NCBI RefSeq assembly: GCF_014844075.1
Contig: NZ_CP062165.1
Location: forward strand, 5,890,001 to 5,954,000
Direction of reading: 5' to 3'
Length of the DNA: 64,000 nucleotides
From: Paenibacillus sp. JNUCC-31
Lineage (GTDB): Bacteria; Bacillota; Bacilli; Paenibacillales; Paenibacillaceae
Below are positions 36,989 through 46,162 of this stretch, piece by piece; position 1 is the first letter of the stretch; each line of letters begins with the position of its first letter. Under the pieces are notes generated by a model. It was not told where the DNA came from and ran no database searches. It saw only the letters and a program-made list of their open reading frames with translations. Both the position numbers and the translations under genes were made by a program.

Positions 36989-37046
36989 TCTCTGAGGCAA
37001 ATGGATAAACCCGAGCCGTGATCGGCTTCAGAATAAATTCAAAGTC

Positions 37047-37092
37047 AAACGCGCGCTTTTGTATCTTACAGATCGCGCGTTTGTCTATTTTT
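37047..37092 (+). terminator. Probable terminator after the GH36-like gene
   Basis: AAACGCGCG (37047-37055) pairs with CGCGCGTTT (37074-37082), then GTCTATTTTT. Confidence 0.6.
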
Positions 37093-37117
37093 GAATATGT
37101 GGGATGGAGGGCATGAT

Positions 37118-39448
37118 ATGAATGATTTTACTTTGTGGTATTCAACCCCTGCCGCGGATTGGTCTCAAGGCCTGCCGCTGGGCAATGGAAGAATAGGGGC
37201 AGTTATTATGGCGTCTTCGCATCGTGAGGTGTGGAGTATGAGCGAGGTCACCTACTGGTCAGGCCAGATTGACCCGGAGCACCTTTCCGGAGGCGGAAAG
37301 GCTGCACTAGAAGAGATGCGTGGTTATTTCTTCGCCGGCGATTATGATAGAGGAGATCGTCTTGCCAAACAGCATTTGCAGCCGAAAAAGGGTAATTTCG
37401 GCACTAATCTTGGATTATGTGAGGTCGTTATTGATTTTGAGAAGAAGAATACAGGCACTGATCAAGGCGGAAGCTTCCAACGTGAGCTGGATCTGACTCA
37501 TGCGCTGGCCGGGGCATTCTGGAAAGATGACGACATCACGATTCTTCGTGAGGTCTTCGCTTCACACGCTGATGATATAGTCGCATCCAGAGTTTGGAGC
37601 GAAGCTCCGGGTGGAGTATCCTTTACGCTCGGTTTGGAGAGGGGAACTGAGTCATTCAAGGTTGCAGTCTTAGAGGACAACACGCTCGAATTTCAAGGTC
37701 AGGCGACGGAAAATGTACACAGTGATGGGACTTGCGGCGTACGGGCCAAGGGTTTAGTGAAGGTGGTTGTATCCGGGGGAGCCATCACCAGTGAAGATGG
37801 TCGATTGATCGTGACCGGAGCGGACGAGGCATGGATTTATTTTAGTGTAAGTACGGATTATCGTCATACAGATCAGGAGTGGGAAACAAAGAGCCAGTCT
37901 ACGCTGTTGAAGGCTTTAGACAAGGGATATGTCTTGCTGAGAGAAGATCATATCTGCGATTACAGCGAGCAATATGACAAGGTAGATATACAATTGGGGA
38001 GCAAAGGGAAATCCGGTCTGGCAACAGATCAGCGTATTCGATTGCTGGAACAGGGTGGTGGAGATGGAGACCCACAATTGTTTGCATTGTTTCTCCAGTA
38101 TGGAAGGTATCTGACCATTTCGGGTTCTCGTGAGAACTCTCTGTTGCCACTCCACCTCCAGGGAATCTGGAATGACGGTGAAGCGTGCCGGATGGGCTGG
38201 AGCTGTGATTATCACCTTGATGTGAATACTCAGATGAATTATTACCCCACAGAGATTGTGAATTTGGGAGAGAGCCATCTTCCGCTGCTTCGCTACGTTG
38301 AAGATTTGGCACAGGCCGGCAGAGAAACGGCACGTAATGTATATGGATGCGACGGATGGGTCGCTCATGTATTCTCCAATGTATGGGGCTTTACGTTACC
38401 TGGATGGGAGACCTCATGGGGACTGAACGTTACAGGCGGATTATGGCTGGCTACACACCTGATTGAACATTATGAGTACAGTCGGGATCGTGTTTTTCTT
38501 GAGAAAGTGGCCTATCCTGTACTTAGAGAATCTGCAGCCTTCTATTTGGACTACTTGTGTGAGCATCCTCGGAACGGATGGCTGGTGACCGGTCCTTCGA
38601 ATTCGCCGGAAAATCATTTCTATCCCGGTCATTCGAAAGATGGGGCACATCAGCTGTCCATGGGACCGACAATGGACCAGATGTTGGTGCGCCGTCTCTT
38701 TGAATTTTGTCTTCATTCAGTTGAGCTTTTGAACAAAGACGATGAACTGGGACGCAAGCTGAAAGAAGCCATCAGCAAGCTTCCACCTGTGCAGATCGGT
38801 AAAAAAGGTCAGTTGCAGGAGTGGCTGGAGGATGTTGAGGAAGTGCAGCCAGAGCATCGGCATTTGTCTCATCTCTATGCGCTCTATCCAGACCATCAGA
38901 TTACACCTGACCGTACACCGGAACTCAGTGCGGCAGCACGAGTAACGCTGGAGAACCGCATGGTCCAGGAAGAACTGGAGGATGTTGAGTTTACTGCTGC
39001 CTTGTTTGGACTGGGTTTTGCGAGATTACATGATGGGGAGACAGCTTATAAACATCTCTCACACTTGATCGGCGGCCTGTGCTTCGATAATTTGTTTACC
39101 TATTCCAAATCGGGCATTGCTGGAGCAGAGAGCAATATCTTTGTCATTGATGGAAATTTCGGCGGTACAGCTGTCATAGCGGAGATGCTGCTGCAAAGTT
39201 ATGCGGGCGAGATTCACCTCCTCCCAGCGCTCCCAAGGGCATGGAGCACAGGGGCTATCTCCGGACTTCGGGCTAAAGGGAATGCCGAGGTTGACATCGT
39301 CTGGGACGATGGAAAGCTGACATCTACGACCATTCACACTTTCTCGCCGGGAACATTCACCATTTGTTGGGGCAAACAAAGAAGGATTCTTCATACTGAA
39401 GCAGGCGAAAGTTACTATTTCAATAGCGAGCTGGAGTTGGTAAAATAA
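37118..39448 (+). CDS. Second GH95 family hydrolase
   Basis: A 776-aa GH95 paralogue lacking a signal peptide. It retains the diagnostic sites: LPLGNGRIGAVIM, the Asn pair in LDVNTQMNYYPTE, Glu in SNSPENHFY, and Asp in [19 protein letters not shown]. Sequence differs widely from the first GH95 (for example TQMNYYP versus TEMNYWP), suggesting a different linkage or sugar such as L-galactose versus L-fucose. ATG 37118 is 6 bp after GATGGAGGG; TTG 37091 and ATG 37097 precede that site. It follows a terminator and precedes the response-regulator gene. Confidence 0.9.
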   Translation: MNDFTLWYSTPAADWSQGLPLGNGRIGAVIMASSHREVWSMSEVTYWSGQIDPEHLSGGGKAALEEMRGYFFAGDYDRGDRLAKQHLQPKKGNFGTNLGLCEVVIDFEKKNTGTDQGGSFQRELDLTHALAGAFWKDDDITILREVFASHADDIVASRVWSEAPGGVSFTLGLERGTESFKVAVLEDNTLEFQGQATENVHSDGTCGVRAKGLVKVVVSGGAITSEDGRLIVTGADEAWIYFSVSTDYRHTDQEWETKSQSTLLKALDKGYVLLREDHICDYSEQYDKVDIQLGSKGKSGLATDQRIRLLEQGGGDGDPQLFALFLQYGRYLTISGSRENSLLPLHLQGIWNDGEACRMGWSCDYHLDVNTQMNYYPTEIVNLGESHLPLLRYVEDLAQAGRETARNVYGCDGWVAHVFSNVWGFTLPGWETSWGLNVTGGLWLATHLIEHYEYSRDRVFLEKVAYPVLRESAAFYLDYLCEHPRNGWLVTGPSNSPENHFYPGHSKDGAHQLSMGPTMDQMLVRRLFEFCLHSVELLNKDDELGRKLKEAISKLPPVQIGKKGQLQEWLEDVEEVQPEHRHLSHLYALYPDHQITPDRTPELSAAARVTLENRMVQEELEDVEFTAALFGLGFARLHDGETAYKHLSHLIGGLCFDNLFTYSKSGIAGAESNIFVIDGNFGGTAVIAEMLLQSYAGEIHLLPALPRAWSTGAISGLRAKGNAEVDIVWDDGKLTSTTIHTFSPGTFTICWGKQRRILHTEAGESYYFNSELELVK

Positions 39449-39481
39449 CGATCTATACTTGAAAATAACTTTCATTTATAT

Positions 39482-39515
39482 GGACCATGGTCCCATGGAG
39501 GGAAAAACATATAAT
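39482..39515 (+). promoter_or_regulatory. Promoter and palindrome before the response regulator
   Basis: A perfect TATAAT (39510-39515) lies 34 bp before the start codon. The -35 area is occupied by the 12-bp palindrome GGACCATGGTCC (39482-39493), a possible operator. Confidence 0.45.
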
Positions 39516-39548
39516 AGAGACATAAAGAGACAAAGGGAGGGGACGTTG

Positions 39549-41081
39549 ATGTATAGTATTTTCTTGGTAGACGATGAGGAACTTGGACTTGAGATGATGA
39601 GGGATTATATCCGCTGGGAAGAAATGGGCATCTACATCATGGGAACTGCGAGTAACGGCAGGGAGGCCTTGGAGAAGATTGAGGCCACCCAGCCTGATAT
39701 TGTTCTTACCGATGTTCAGATGCCGATCATGAACGGTATTGACCTAGCGAGAAAAATACATGAGAGCTACGACTCAATCCAGGTGATGTTTCTGACCGGA
39801 CACGATGAATTTCAATATGTAAAATCAGCTATCAACGTAGGGGCCGTGGGATATATGCTAAAACCGTTGGATTTAAACGAAATTGAAAGCGTTATCACCA
39901 AAGTTAAACAGCGTTGTGACGAAGTTGCAATGAAGAATCGTTCCATGGAGGCGGCCAAAGCCAATATTCTGAAGGAGTTATCTTACGAAAAAAATGCGGA
40001 TCGTGCTATTGATCTCGCGTTTGGTTTCAGCCGTCTAACTCGTCAGCCGGAAACCACCCGATATGCAATGGCCTTGTTCAGTATTGATCCCAAGGAGGCC
40101 GAAGGGGAGCAGCAAAGTCTGGAGGATTGTACAGGTCGGCTGCTGTCTTTTCTTGACCATTTCTTCAAGGCGAAGAACCTGAAAGTGACCTTTGTGGATT
40201 ACAAGGAAGGGGAGACTGGTGTATTTATGGAGGCAACCCAGCAGCCGGGACATTATGCGTGGGAAGACTTGGCTGAGGCTATCCGAAGTGTCCTGGATTT
40301 TACGGTGACGACAGCTGTAGGCGGACAAGAGACGGAGTTATCCAATATTCATTGTCTGTATGAACAGACGCGAATCATTTTGAACGAGCGTTTCTATGAA
40401 GGTACAGGTACGATTATTCATGCAGAGACTGTTTCGAATCAGTTTTATACGGAACATATGCCGCCTTTTGAACAAAAGGAGTGGTTTGAGGCCATTAACC
40501 GACTGGATTTTGAATGGGCTGCACAGAAGCTGCATGGATATATTGAGGGATTGGCAACATTACGAGTCAAGAAAAAAATCATCTGCGACTGGTCGATAGA
40601 TCTCGTGAATGAGCTGCTGGAGCAGCTTCATAAACCTGTTCCAAAGCGGGCTGAGCTGTATCATTCCATCTATAATGCGCTGACTCTGCATGAGATTGAA
40701 GATCTGATCCTCAGCACTGCCGGAGACGCCGTGAGTATGTTGGGTGAGCGGTTTATGGACAAAAATGCAAAGCTGATTCACAAGGTCCGCACGCTCATTG
40801 ACCAGAATTATAATCAGCCGATTACCATCAACAGCCTGTCGGATCAGGTCTATTTGTCTCCGAACTATTTGAGATCCATATTTAAGGACAAAACAGGGAT
40901 GACCATTCACGATTATCTGACACGCATCAGACTGGATAAAGCCAGGGAACTGCTGGCAGACGGCTCGCTCAAGATTCACGATATTGCGCAGAGCGTCGGC
41001 TATGAGAGCACGTCTTATTTTATTTCTCTATTCCTTAAGACGCAGGGTGTTACACCCAATGAATACAGGAAAAGTATATGA
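39549..41081 (+). CDS. Two-component response regulator, YesN/AraC type
   Basis: A 510-aa response regulator. The receiver domain has the acidic pocket VDDEE at residues 7-11, phospho-acceptor Asp55 in VLTDVQMP, and Lys in MLKPLDL. A long middle linker is followed by an AraC DNA-binding domain (INSLSDQVYLSPNYLRSIFKDKTG and IHDIAQSVGYESTSYFISLFLK). YesN-type regulators activate sugar transporter operons. Its natural partner, a YesM-type kinase, is not adjacent but lies 7 kb away on the opposite strand beside the second transporter. ATG 39549 follows GGGAGGGGA. Confidence 0.93.
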   Translation: MYSIFLVDDEELGLEMMRDYIRWEEMGIYIMGTASNGREALEKIEATQPDIVLTDVQMPIMNGIDLARKIHESYDSIQVMFLTGHDEFQYVKSAINVGAVGYMLKPLDLNEIESVITKVKQRCDEVAMKNRSMEAAKANILKELSYEKNADRAIDLAFGFSRLTRQPETTRYAMALFSIDPKEAEGEQQSLEDCTGRLLSFLDHFFKAKNLKVTFVDYKEGETGVFMEATQQPGHYAWEDLAEAIRSVLDFTVTTAVGGQETELSNIHCLYEQTRIILNERFYEGTGTIIHAETVSNQFYTEHMPPFEQKEWFEAINRLDFEWAAQKLHGYIEGLATLRVKKKIICDWSIDLVNELLEQLHKPVPKRAELYHSIYNALTLHEIEDLILSTAGDAVSMLGERFMDKNAKLIHKVRTLIDQNYNQPITINSLSDQVYLSPNYLRSIFKDKTGMTIHDYLTRIRLDKARELLADGSLKIHDIAQSVGYESTSYFISLFLKTQGVTPNEYRKSI

Positions 41082-41391
41082 CCATACAGGCCGTCTGATA
41101 ACGAGAACAAGACTGTAATTTTCCCAGAACGTTGCAACGTGACTTGAAGAGGTTCCTCCTTGGGCCAGCCCATGAATTTGATTTGTAAATGAAAGAGGCT
41201 TTCCTGTATGAATAGTAACATTGTGGTATGGAACATCCCCCTCCTCCTTTTTACAATTAGGCATATAGGAAAGGAAGGAGGAGAGGGGATTTGGCAGCTC
41301 TCTATGAAAGCGATTACAGATAATGGCTGTGAACCACCGCAGGATAGGCATATGGAGACCTAACTCAATCAAAAGAAAATGGAGGCATGTT
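41082..41391 (+). promoter_or_regulatory. Regulatory gap with perfect cre box and palindrome
   Basis: This 310-bp gap has no gene. TGAAAGCGATTACA (41305-41318) fits the cre consensus at every position, 74 bp before the SLH enzyme start. ACGTTGCAACGT (41129-41140) is a perfect 12-bp palindrome. I could not assign a convincing -35/-10 pair, and no TGTAC repeats occur here. Confidence 0.6.
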
Positions 41392-44300
41392 ATGTTGGGA
41401 CGGATTATGAAAAAAGGATTTGTGTACTTTATCATTATTTGTTTGGCAATAGGCGGGGGCCAGTTCGCCCGGACAGCTCACGCCGATGATATGAATACCT
41501 ATGAAGCTGAGGCCGAGGGGAATATTTTGCTTGGAAATGCGACTGTCTCTGATAGCCCGACGGCTTCAGGCGGCAAGAAGGTCGGAGGCATGTACCAAGG
41601 CAGCTCCTTGCAGTTCAACAATGTTACTGTAAGTGAGACAGGAAATTATAAGATTTCCGTTTACTATATTTCAGGTGATTCGCGGCCATTCAACATTAGT
41701 GCGAACGGCGGGGAGAAGCAATTTGAAGAACCGCCCAAGACTGTCGATTGGGATACGGTGGGAACCTATGATGTAACCCTTCCGTTGAACGCGGGTACCA
41801 ACACCATCCTGATCGATGACAACAACTGGTATTCTCCAGACATCGACAAGATCGTGATCCATGGTTTGGATAGTGGTCATCCGGGAGAAGGAGACGGAGA
41901 CGACTGGAAGAAAAATCTGCATGGTGCAATCATTGAGGCAGAAGCAGCCGACAATATTTTGAAAGGCAATGCCAAGGTGGCAGACAGCAGCATTAGTTCA
42001 GGCGGGAAAAAAGTAACGGATCTGAACAAGAACAGTTCACTGCAATTTGCGAATGTCACCGTATCGGCAGAGGGTACATATTTGATCCGAATATCTTATA
42101 TTTCCGGTGATCAGCGACCTGTCTATATGCAGGTGAACAATGGAACGGATGAGATGATTGATCTGCCCAAAACAGCAAGCTGGAATACGGTAGGCACATA
42201 TGATGTGGAAGCTTCCCTTCATAAGGGTGTTAATACCATCACATTCTCGGATCATGATTGGTACTCCCCTGATTTTGACCGAATTGAAGTAATCCCGTAT
42301 ACGGTCAGCTATGAAGCCGAAGATTCGGACAATACGCTGACTGGTGAAGCGCGTGTAATGGACAGTTCCAATGCTTCAGGTGGCAAAAAGGTTGGTTATC
42401 TGAATGGCGGGAGCTCCTTGACGTTCAATAAGATTATTGCCCCAATGACAGGGGATTACCGCGTTAAGGTAGCTTATTTTTCCGGAGATCCACGCAGTTT
42501 CTATGTGAACGCGAATGGTGGGGAAGAGCAGTTTCATGACCTGCCCAAAACCCCGGATTGGGATACGGTAGGTACGTATGACCTTACACTCCCGTTAACT
42601 GAAGGTGAGAATACGATTACTTTTTCAGACAACAATGGCTATTCTCCCGATCTGGACCGGATTATCGTAGAGCCTGCGATAAAGACTGAACCCGAAAATC
42701 CGGGTGAAGGAGATGACGATCTCGGAACACCGGGTGACTCGCAACGTTACGGGGATATCACGGTAACTGATTATACCTATGGCCTCTTGGTATCGAATGG
42801 ACAATACGAAGTGTCTTATAATACCCAGACCGGATTTGCCGGTTACAGCTGGGCAGACGGACAGAAGATGCGGGGCATCTTTAGTAGCATTAAACTTGGT
42901 GAGAGCCTTGTGGAAAGCAAAGGGTATGAGAGTCATGCGAGCGGTGGAGCACCACTGGAGATTGAGGATGGATTCGGCAAAGGCATTGAACTGACTTTTG
43001 TTCATACTTCCACTGGCAAACCAACGCTGAAGCAGGTCTATCGGTTTTATGAAGATCAATCGTATTTCCTCAACCGTCTGGATGCCCTCAGTGACACGGA
43101 GATCCAGAGCAATTATATGTCACCCATTACGGTGAAAAATACGGGCGGTGTAGATATCGGCGTCAGCTCGGATAATCGAGTACTGACAGTGCCTTTTGAC
43201 AATGATGCATGGATTCGCTACAAATCTCAAACGATGAACCGGGCGGATACCAGCTACGAAATGACGACGGTATTCAATAACTCGACTCGTTACGGTCTGG
43301 TGATCGGTTCAGTAACCCATGACACCTGGAAGACAGGTATTGACTGGAAAGGCTCAGCTAATCGGTTGAATGAATTTGCTGTATATGGTGGGGCAGCCAG
43401 TGACGTTACCCGCGATACTCAGCCACATGGCAGTCTGACCGGTACTGAAATATCCTCACCCATGATTATGGTAGGTGCTTTCAGTGATTATCGTACAGGA
43501 CTTGAAGAATACGGTAAAGCGAATGCGATCATCACGCCTCCTCTGGCCTTGAATCCGGAATTGCCGCAAGGTGTTCCAGTTGGATGGAATAGTTGGGGCG
43601 CTTATGACAGCAGCCTTTCGTATCAGAATGTAGTAGATGTGTCCAATTATTTTAAGAACAGCCTGAAGAAGTTCAATAATAACGGCAATGTATTCATTAA
43701 TATGGATTCCTACTGGGATAATCTGAGTGATGCAGAGCTTGCCCAAGCCGTATCTGTCATTAAGGACAATGGTCAGCATGCGGGCATCTATTGGGGACCA
43801 TTTGTATACTGGGGCAACGATATGAGCCAAAAAGTGGATGGTACCAATGGGCAATATACGTATGGTGATATTGTACTCAAGGATAGTGCAGGGAAACCTC
43901 TGCCTACACTGGATGGAGCATATGCACTGGATGTGACACATCCGGGAAGTCAAATGCGCATGAATTATTTTCTGGATAAGTTTAAAGCGCTTGGCTTCAC
44001 ATTCATCAAACTGGATTTCCTAACCCATGGCTCGCTGGAAGGCCAACACTATGATACTAATGTGACGACAGGGATCCAAGCATACAATGAAGGAATGCAT
44101 TACGTCGAAGAACGATTGGACGGAAAAATGTTTATTAGTGCGTCCATCGCACCGATATTTCCGAGCCAGTACGCGCACAGCAGACGGATCTCCTGTGACA
44201 CATATGGCAAAATCAATGAGACGGAGTACATGCTTAATTCATTGACATATGGCTTCTGGCAAAATGGCACGATCTATTCCTATACAGACCCTGATCATTT

Positions 44301-45987
44301 GGCATTAAGCAGAGCATCAAGCCTGGAGGAAGCCCGCAGCCGGGTAAATTCCGGCGTGATTGCTGGTACGGTAATGATGGATTCCGATGATGTGAACGAT
44401 CCGAAGGCACAGGAATACATGACGGCATTGTACAATAACACGGATGTTCTTCAGGTGGCGCTGAAAGGGAAAGTATTCAAACCGCTTGAAGGAAATACAA
44501 ACGCCAACGCCGCAGATACGTTTGTTCTGAAGGATGGCAATGATTATTACCTTGCCGTATTTAATTACAACGCCAATAGTTCAGCGAACAAGACGATTGA
44601 TCTGGGCCGCGCCGGATTGAATGATTCTACATCCTACACATTAAAAGACTTATGGACAGGTGAATCTTCGTCAACCACGGGTTCATGGTCCATCTCGCTG
44701 GGACCGGCTGAATCGAAGTTGGTTAAATTGACCGAAAAAGCAGTCACCCCGGAAAATCCAGGGAACCCAGGGAACCCAGGGAACCCAGGGAACCCAGGGA
44801 ACCCAGGGACTTCTGGCAACAATGGAAATACCAATAATACTAGCAGAAACTCCGGCAACAGCGCGACTCCGGAGAACGATACAGTAAAACTCGTCATTAC
44901 AGCCGATATGCTGAAAGTGGACAGTGGGGCAGGGAAAGCCGTTGTGGACATCCAAGCGGGTACTCAGGAGCTGCAACTGTCATCGGCTGTCTTACGTCAG
45001 CTCGGCAACCATGCACTGGAAGTGAAATCAGGCAAGCTAACCCTGCATATCCCTGCAAGTTTGTTCCAGCAGCTATTGAGCAAGCTACCAGCAGGGCAAC
45101 AGGAAGAAAGTACAATATCCCTGAAAATGGTTTCGCTTGATAGCGAGGCCAAGGAGGTCGTTGCTGCAGTGGAATCATCATCCCGGGCAACGGTTTCCCT
45201 TATGGGAGAAATCGTTGAATTCGGCCTTTCGGCAACCACCAAATCAGGTTTAACCGAAACACTTGCTGCGTTTGATCATCCAATTACGCTGAGCCTGGCA
45301 GTGGCTGAAGGCTTCAACGGTAAGCGGGGAGGAATTTATTATATTAACGAGAATGGAAAACTAAAATTTCTCAAATCGGATTACGCGAGTGGTGTACTAA
45401 CGACCAAAGTCAGCCACTTCAGCAAGTATGCCGTGCTGGAACTAGATCGGACTTTTACCGACGTTCCGGCCAATCATTGGGCCGACTCTGTAATCAAGGA
45501 GTTAGCGTCTAAGCTGTTTGTCGATGGCACAAACGAGGATCAATTTGACCCAGGACGTGCAGTCACCCGCGCCGAGTTCGCCGCCATGCTTGTTCATTCT
45601 CTGGGATTGACCGTAGCAGGGGAAGTGCACTTTACAGATGTGGCGGCAGATGCCTGGTACGCGGAACCCGTCTCGATCGCGACCCAAGCTGGAATTGTAA
45701 GCGGTAGAAGCGCAGCCAGTTTCGAGCCGGACGCCCAGATTACCCGGGAGGAAATCACGGTGATGCTGATGAAGGCATATGAGTTGAATGTTGACAAAGT
45801 GCCTGTTGGTTCTACAGACACTATCTTTACCGATATGAATCGGGTTTCCTCATGGGCAACTGCTTCGGTAATGGATGCAGCCCGATTGGGACTGGTTCAA
45901 GGCCAAAGACAGGGACAGTTTGTGCCTAAAGGGATCGCTTCCCGGGCAGAAGCGGCTCAGGTCATTTATAACCTGATTTTGAAGTGA
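41392..45987 (+). CDS. SLH-anchored GH36-like enzyme with three CBM35/6-like modules
   Basis: About 1531 aa. A signal peptide (KGFVYFIIICLAIGGGQFARTAHA) is followed by three tandem binding modules (about residues 35-159, 180-302, 304-427), each opening YEAEA/IEAEA and containing ASGGKKV and W-TVGTYD motifs. The GH-D catalytic region (about 457-1117) opens VPVGWNSWGAY, with predicted nucleophile Asp875 (FIKLDFLTHG) and acid/base Asp936 (RRISCDTYG). A PGN-repeat linker, a 190-residue module common before SLH domains, and three SLH repeats (from 1353) complete it. It probably removes terminal alpha-galactosyl-type residues at the cell surface; the cytoplasmic paralogue is at 34931. ATG 41392 follows GGAGG by 6 bp. 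Confidence 0.9.
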   Translation: MLGRIMKKGFVYFIIICLAIGGGQFARTAHADDMNTYEAEAEGNILLGNATVSDSPTASGGKKVGGMYQGSSLQFNNVTVSETGNYKISVYYISGDSRPFNISANGGEKQFEEPPKTVDWDTVGTYDVTLPLNAGTNTILIDDNNWYSPDIDKIVIHGLDSGHPGEGDGDDWKKNLHGAIIEAEAADNILKGNAKVADSSISSGGKKVTDLNKNSSLQFANVTVSAEGTYLIRISYISGDQRPVYMQVNNGTDEMIDLPKTASWNTVGTYDVEASLHKGVNTITFSDHDWYSPDFDRIEVIPYTVSYEAEDSDNTLTGEARVMDSSNASGGKKVGYLNGGSSLTFNKIIAPMTGDYRVKVAYFSGDPRSFYVNANGGEEQFHDLPKTPDWDTVGTYDLTLPLTEGENTITFSDNNGYSPDLDRIIVEPAIKTEPENPGEGDDDLGTPGDSQRYGDITVTDYTYGLLVSNGQYEVSYNTQTGFAGYSWADGQKMRGIFSSIKLGESLVESKGYESHASGGAPLEIEDGFGKGIELTFVHTSTGKPTLKQVYRFYEDQSYFLNRLDALSDTEIQSNYMSPITVKNTGGVDIGVSSDNRVLTVPFDNDAWIRYKSQTMNRADTSYEMTTVFNNSTRYGLVIGSVTHDTWKTGIDWKGSANRLNEFAVYGGAASDVTRDTQPHGSLTGTEISSPMIMVGAFSDYRTGLEEYGKANAIITPPLALNPELPQGVPVGWNSWGAYDSSLSYQNVVDVSNYFKNSLKKFNNNGNVFINMDSYWDNLSDAELAQAVSVIKDNGQHAGIYWGPFVYWGNDMSQKVDGTNGQYTYGDIVLKDSAGKPLPTLDGAYALDVTHPGSQMRMNYFLDKFKALGFTFIKLDFLTHGSLEGQHYDTNVTTGIQAYNEGMHYVEERLDGKMFISASIAPIFPSQYAHSRRISCDTYGKINETEYMLNSLTYGFWQNGTIYSYTDPDHLALSRASSLEEARSRVNSGVIAGTVMMDSDDVNDPKAQEYMTALYNNTDVLQVALKGKVFKPLEGNTNANAADTFVLKDGNDYYLAVFNYNANSSANKTIDLGRAGLNDSTSYTLKDLWTGESSSTTGSWSISLGPAESKLVKLTEKAVTPENPGNPGNPGNPGNPGNPGTSGNNGNTNNTSRNSGNSATPENDTVKLVITADMLKVDSGAGKAVVDIQAGTQELQLSSAVLRQLGNHALEVKSGKLTLHIPASLFQQLLSKLPAGQQEESTISLKMVSLDSEAKEVVAAVESSSRATVSLMGEIVEFGLSATTKSGLTETLAAFDHPITLSLAVAEGFNGKRGGIYYINENGKLKFLKSDYASGVLTTKVSHFSKYAVLELDRTFTDVPANHWADSVIKELASKLFVDGTNEDQFDPGRAVTRAEFAAMLVHSLGLTVAGEVHFTDVAADAWYAEPVSIATQAGIVSGRSAASFEPDAQITREEITVMLMKAYELNVDKVPVGSTDTIFTDMNRVSSWATASVMDAARLGLVQGQRQGQFVPKGIASRAEAAQVIYNLILK
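44758..44811 (+). repeat. 9-bp tandem repeat coding Pro-Gly-Asn
   Basis: Five exact copies of CCAGGGAAC and one variant (CCAGGGACT) encode the PGN linker of the SLH enzyme. The copy number is likely to vary between strains by slippage, staying in frame. Confidence 0.92.
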
Positions 45988-45992
45988 GGCTT

Positions 45993-46025
45993 AAGGCTGC
46001 GGATTACATCGCAGCCTTATTTTCA
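45993..46025 (+). terminator. Rho-independent terminator after the SLH enzyme
   Basis: AAGGCTGCG-GATTACAT-CGCAGCCTT followed by ATTTTC. Confidence 0.8.
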
Positions 46026-46162
46026 TACCTTGAAATGACAGATGATTTCCCCTACGGATTGTAAGAATGCGATATGGCTAATGTAACATCTGCTTCCTAC
46101 AATAATAAGTATGTTCACAACACACAGCACGAGGGTAACAGGAACTCGAAAGGATGATAAAC

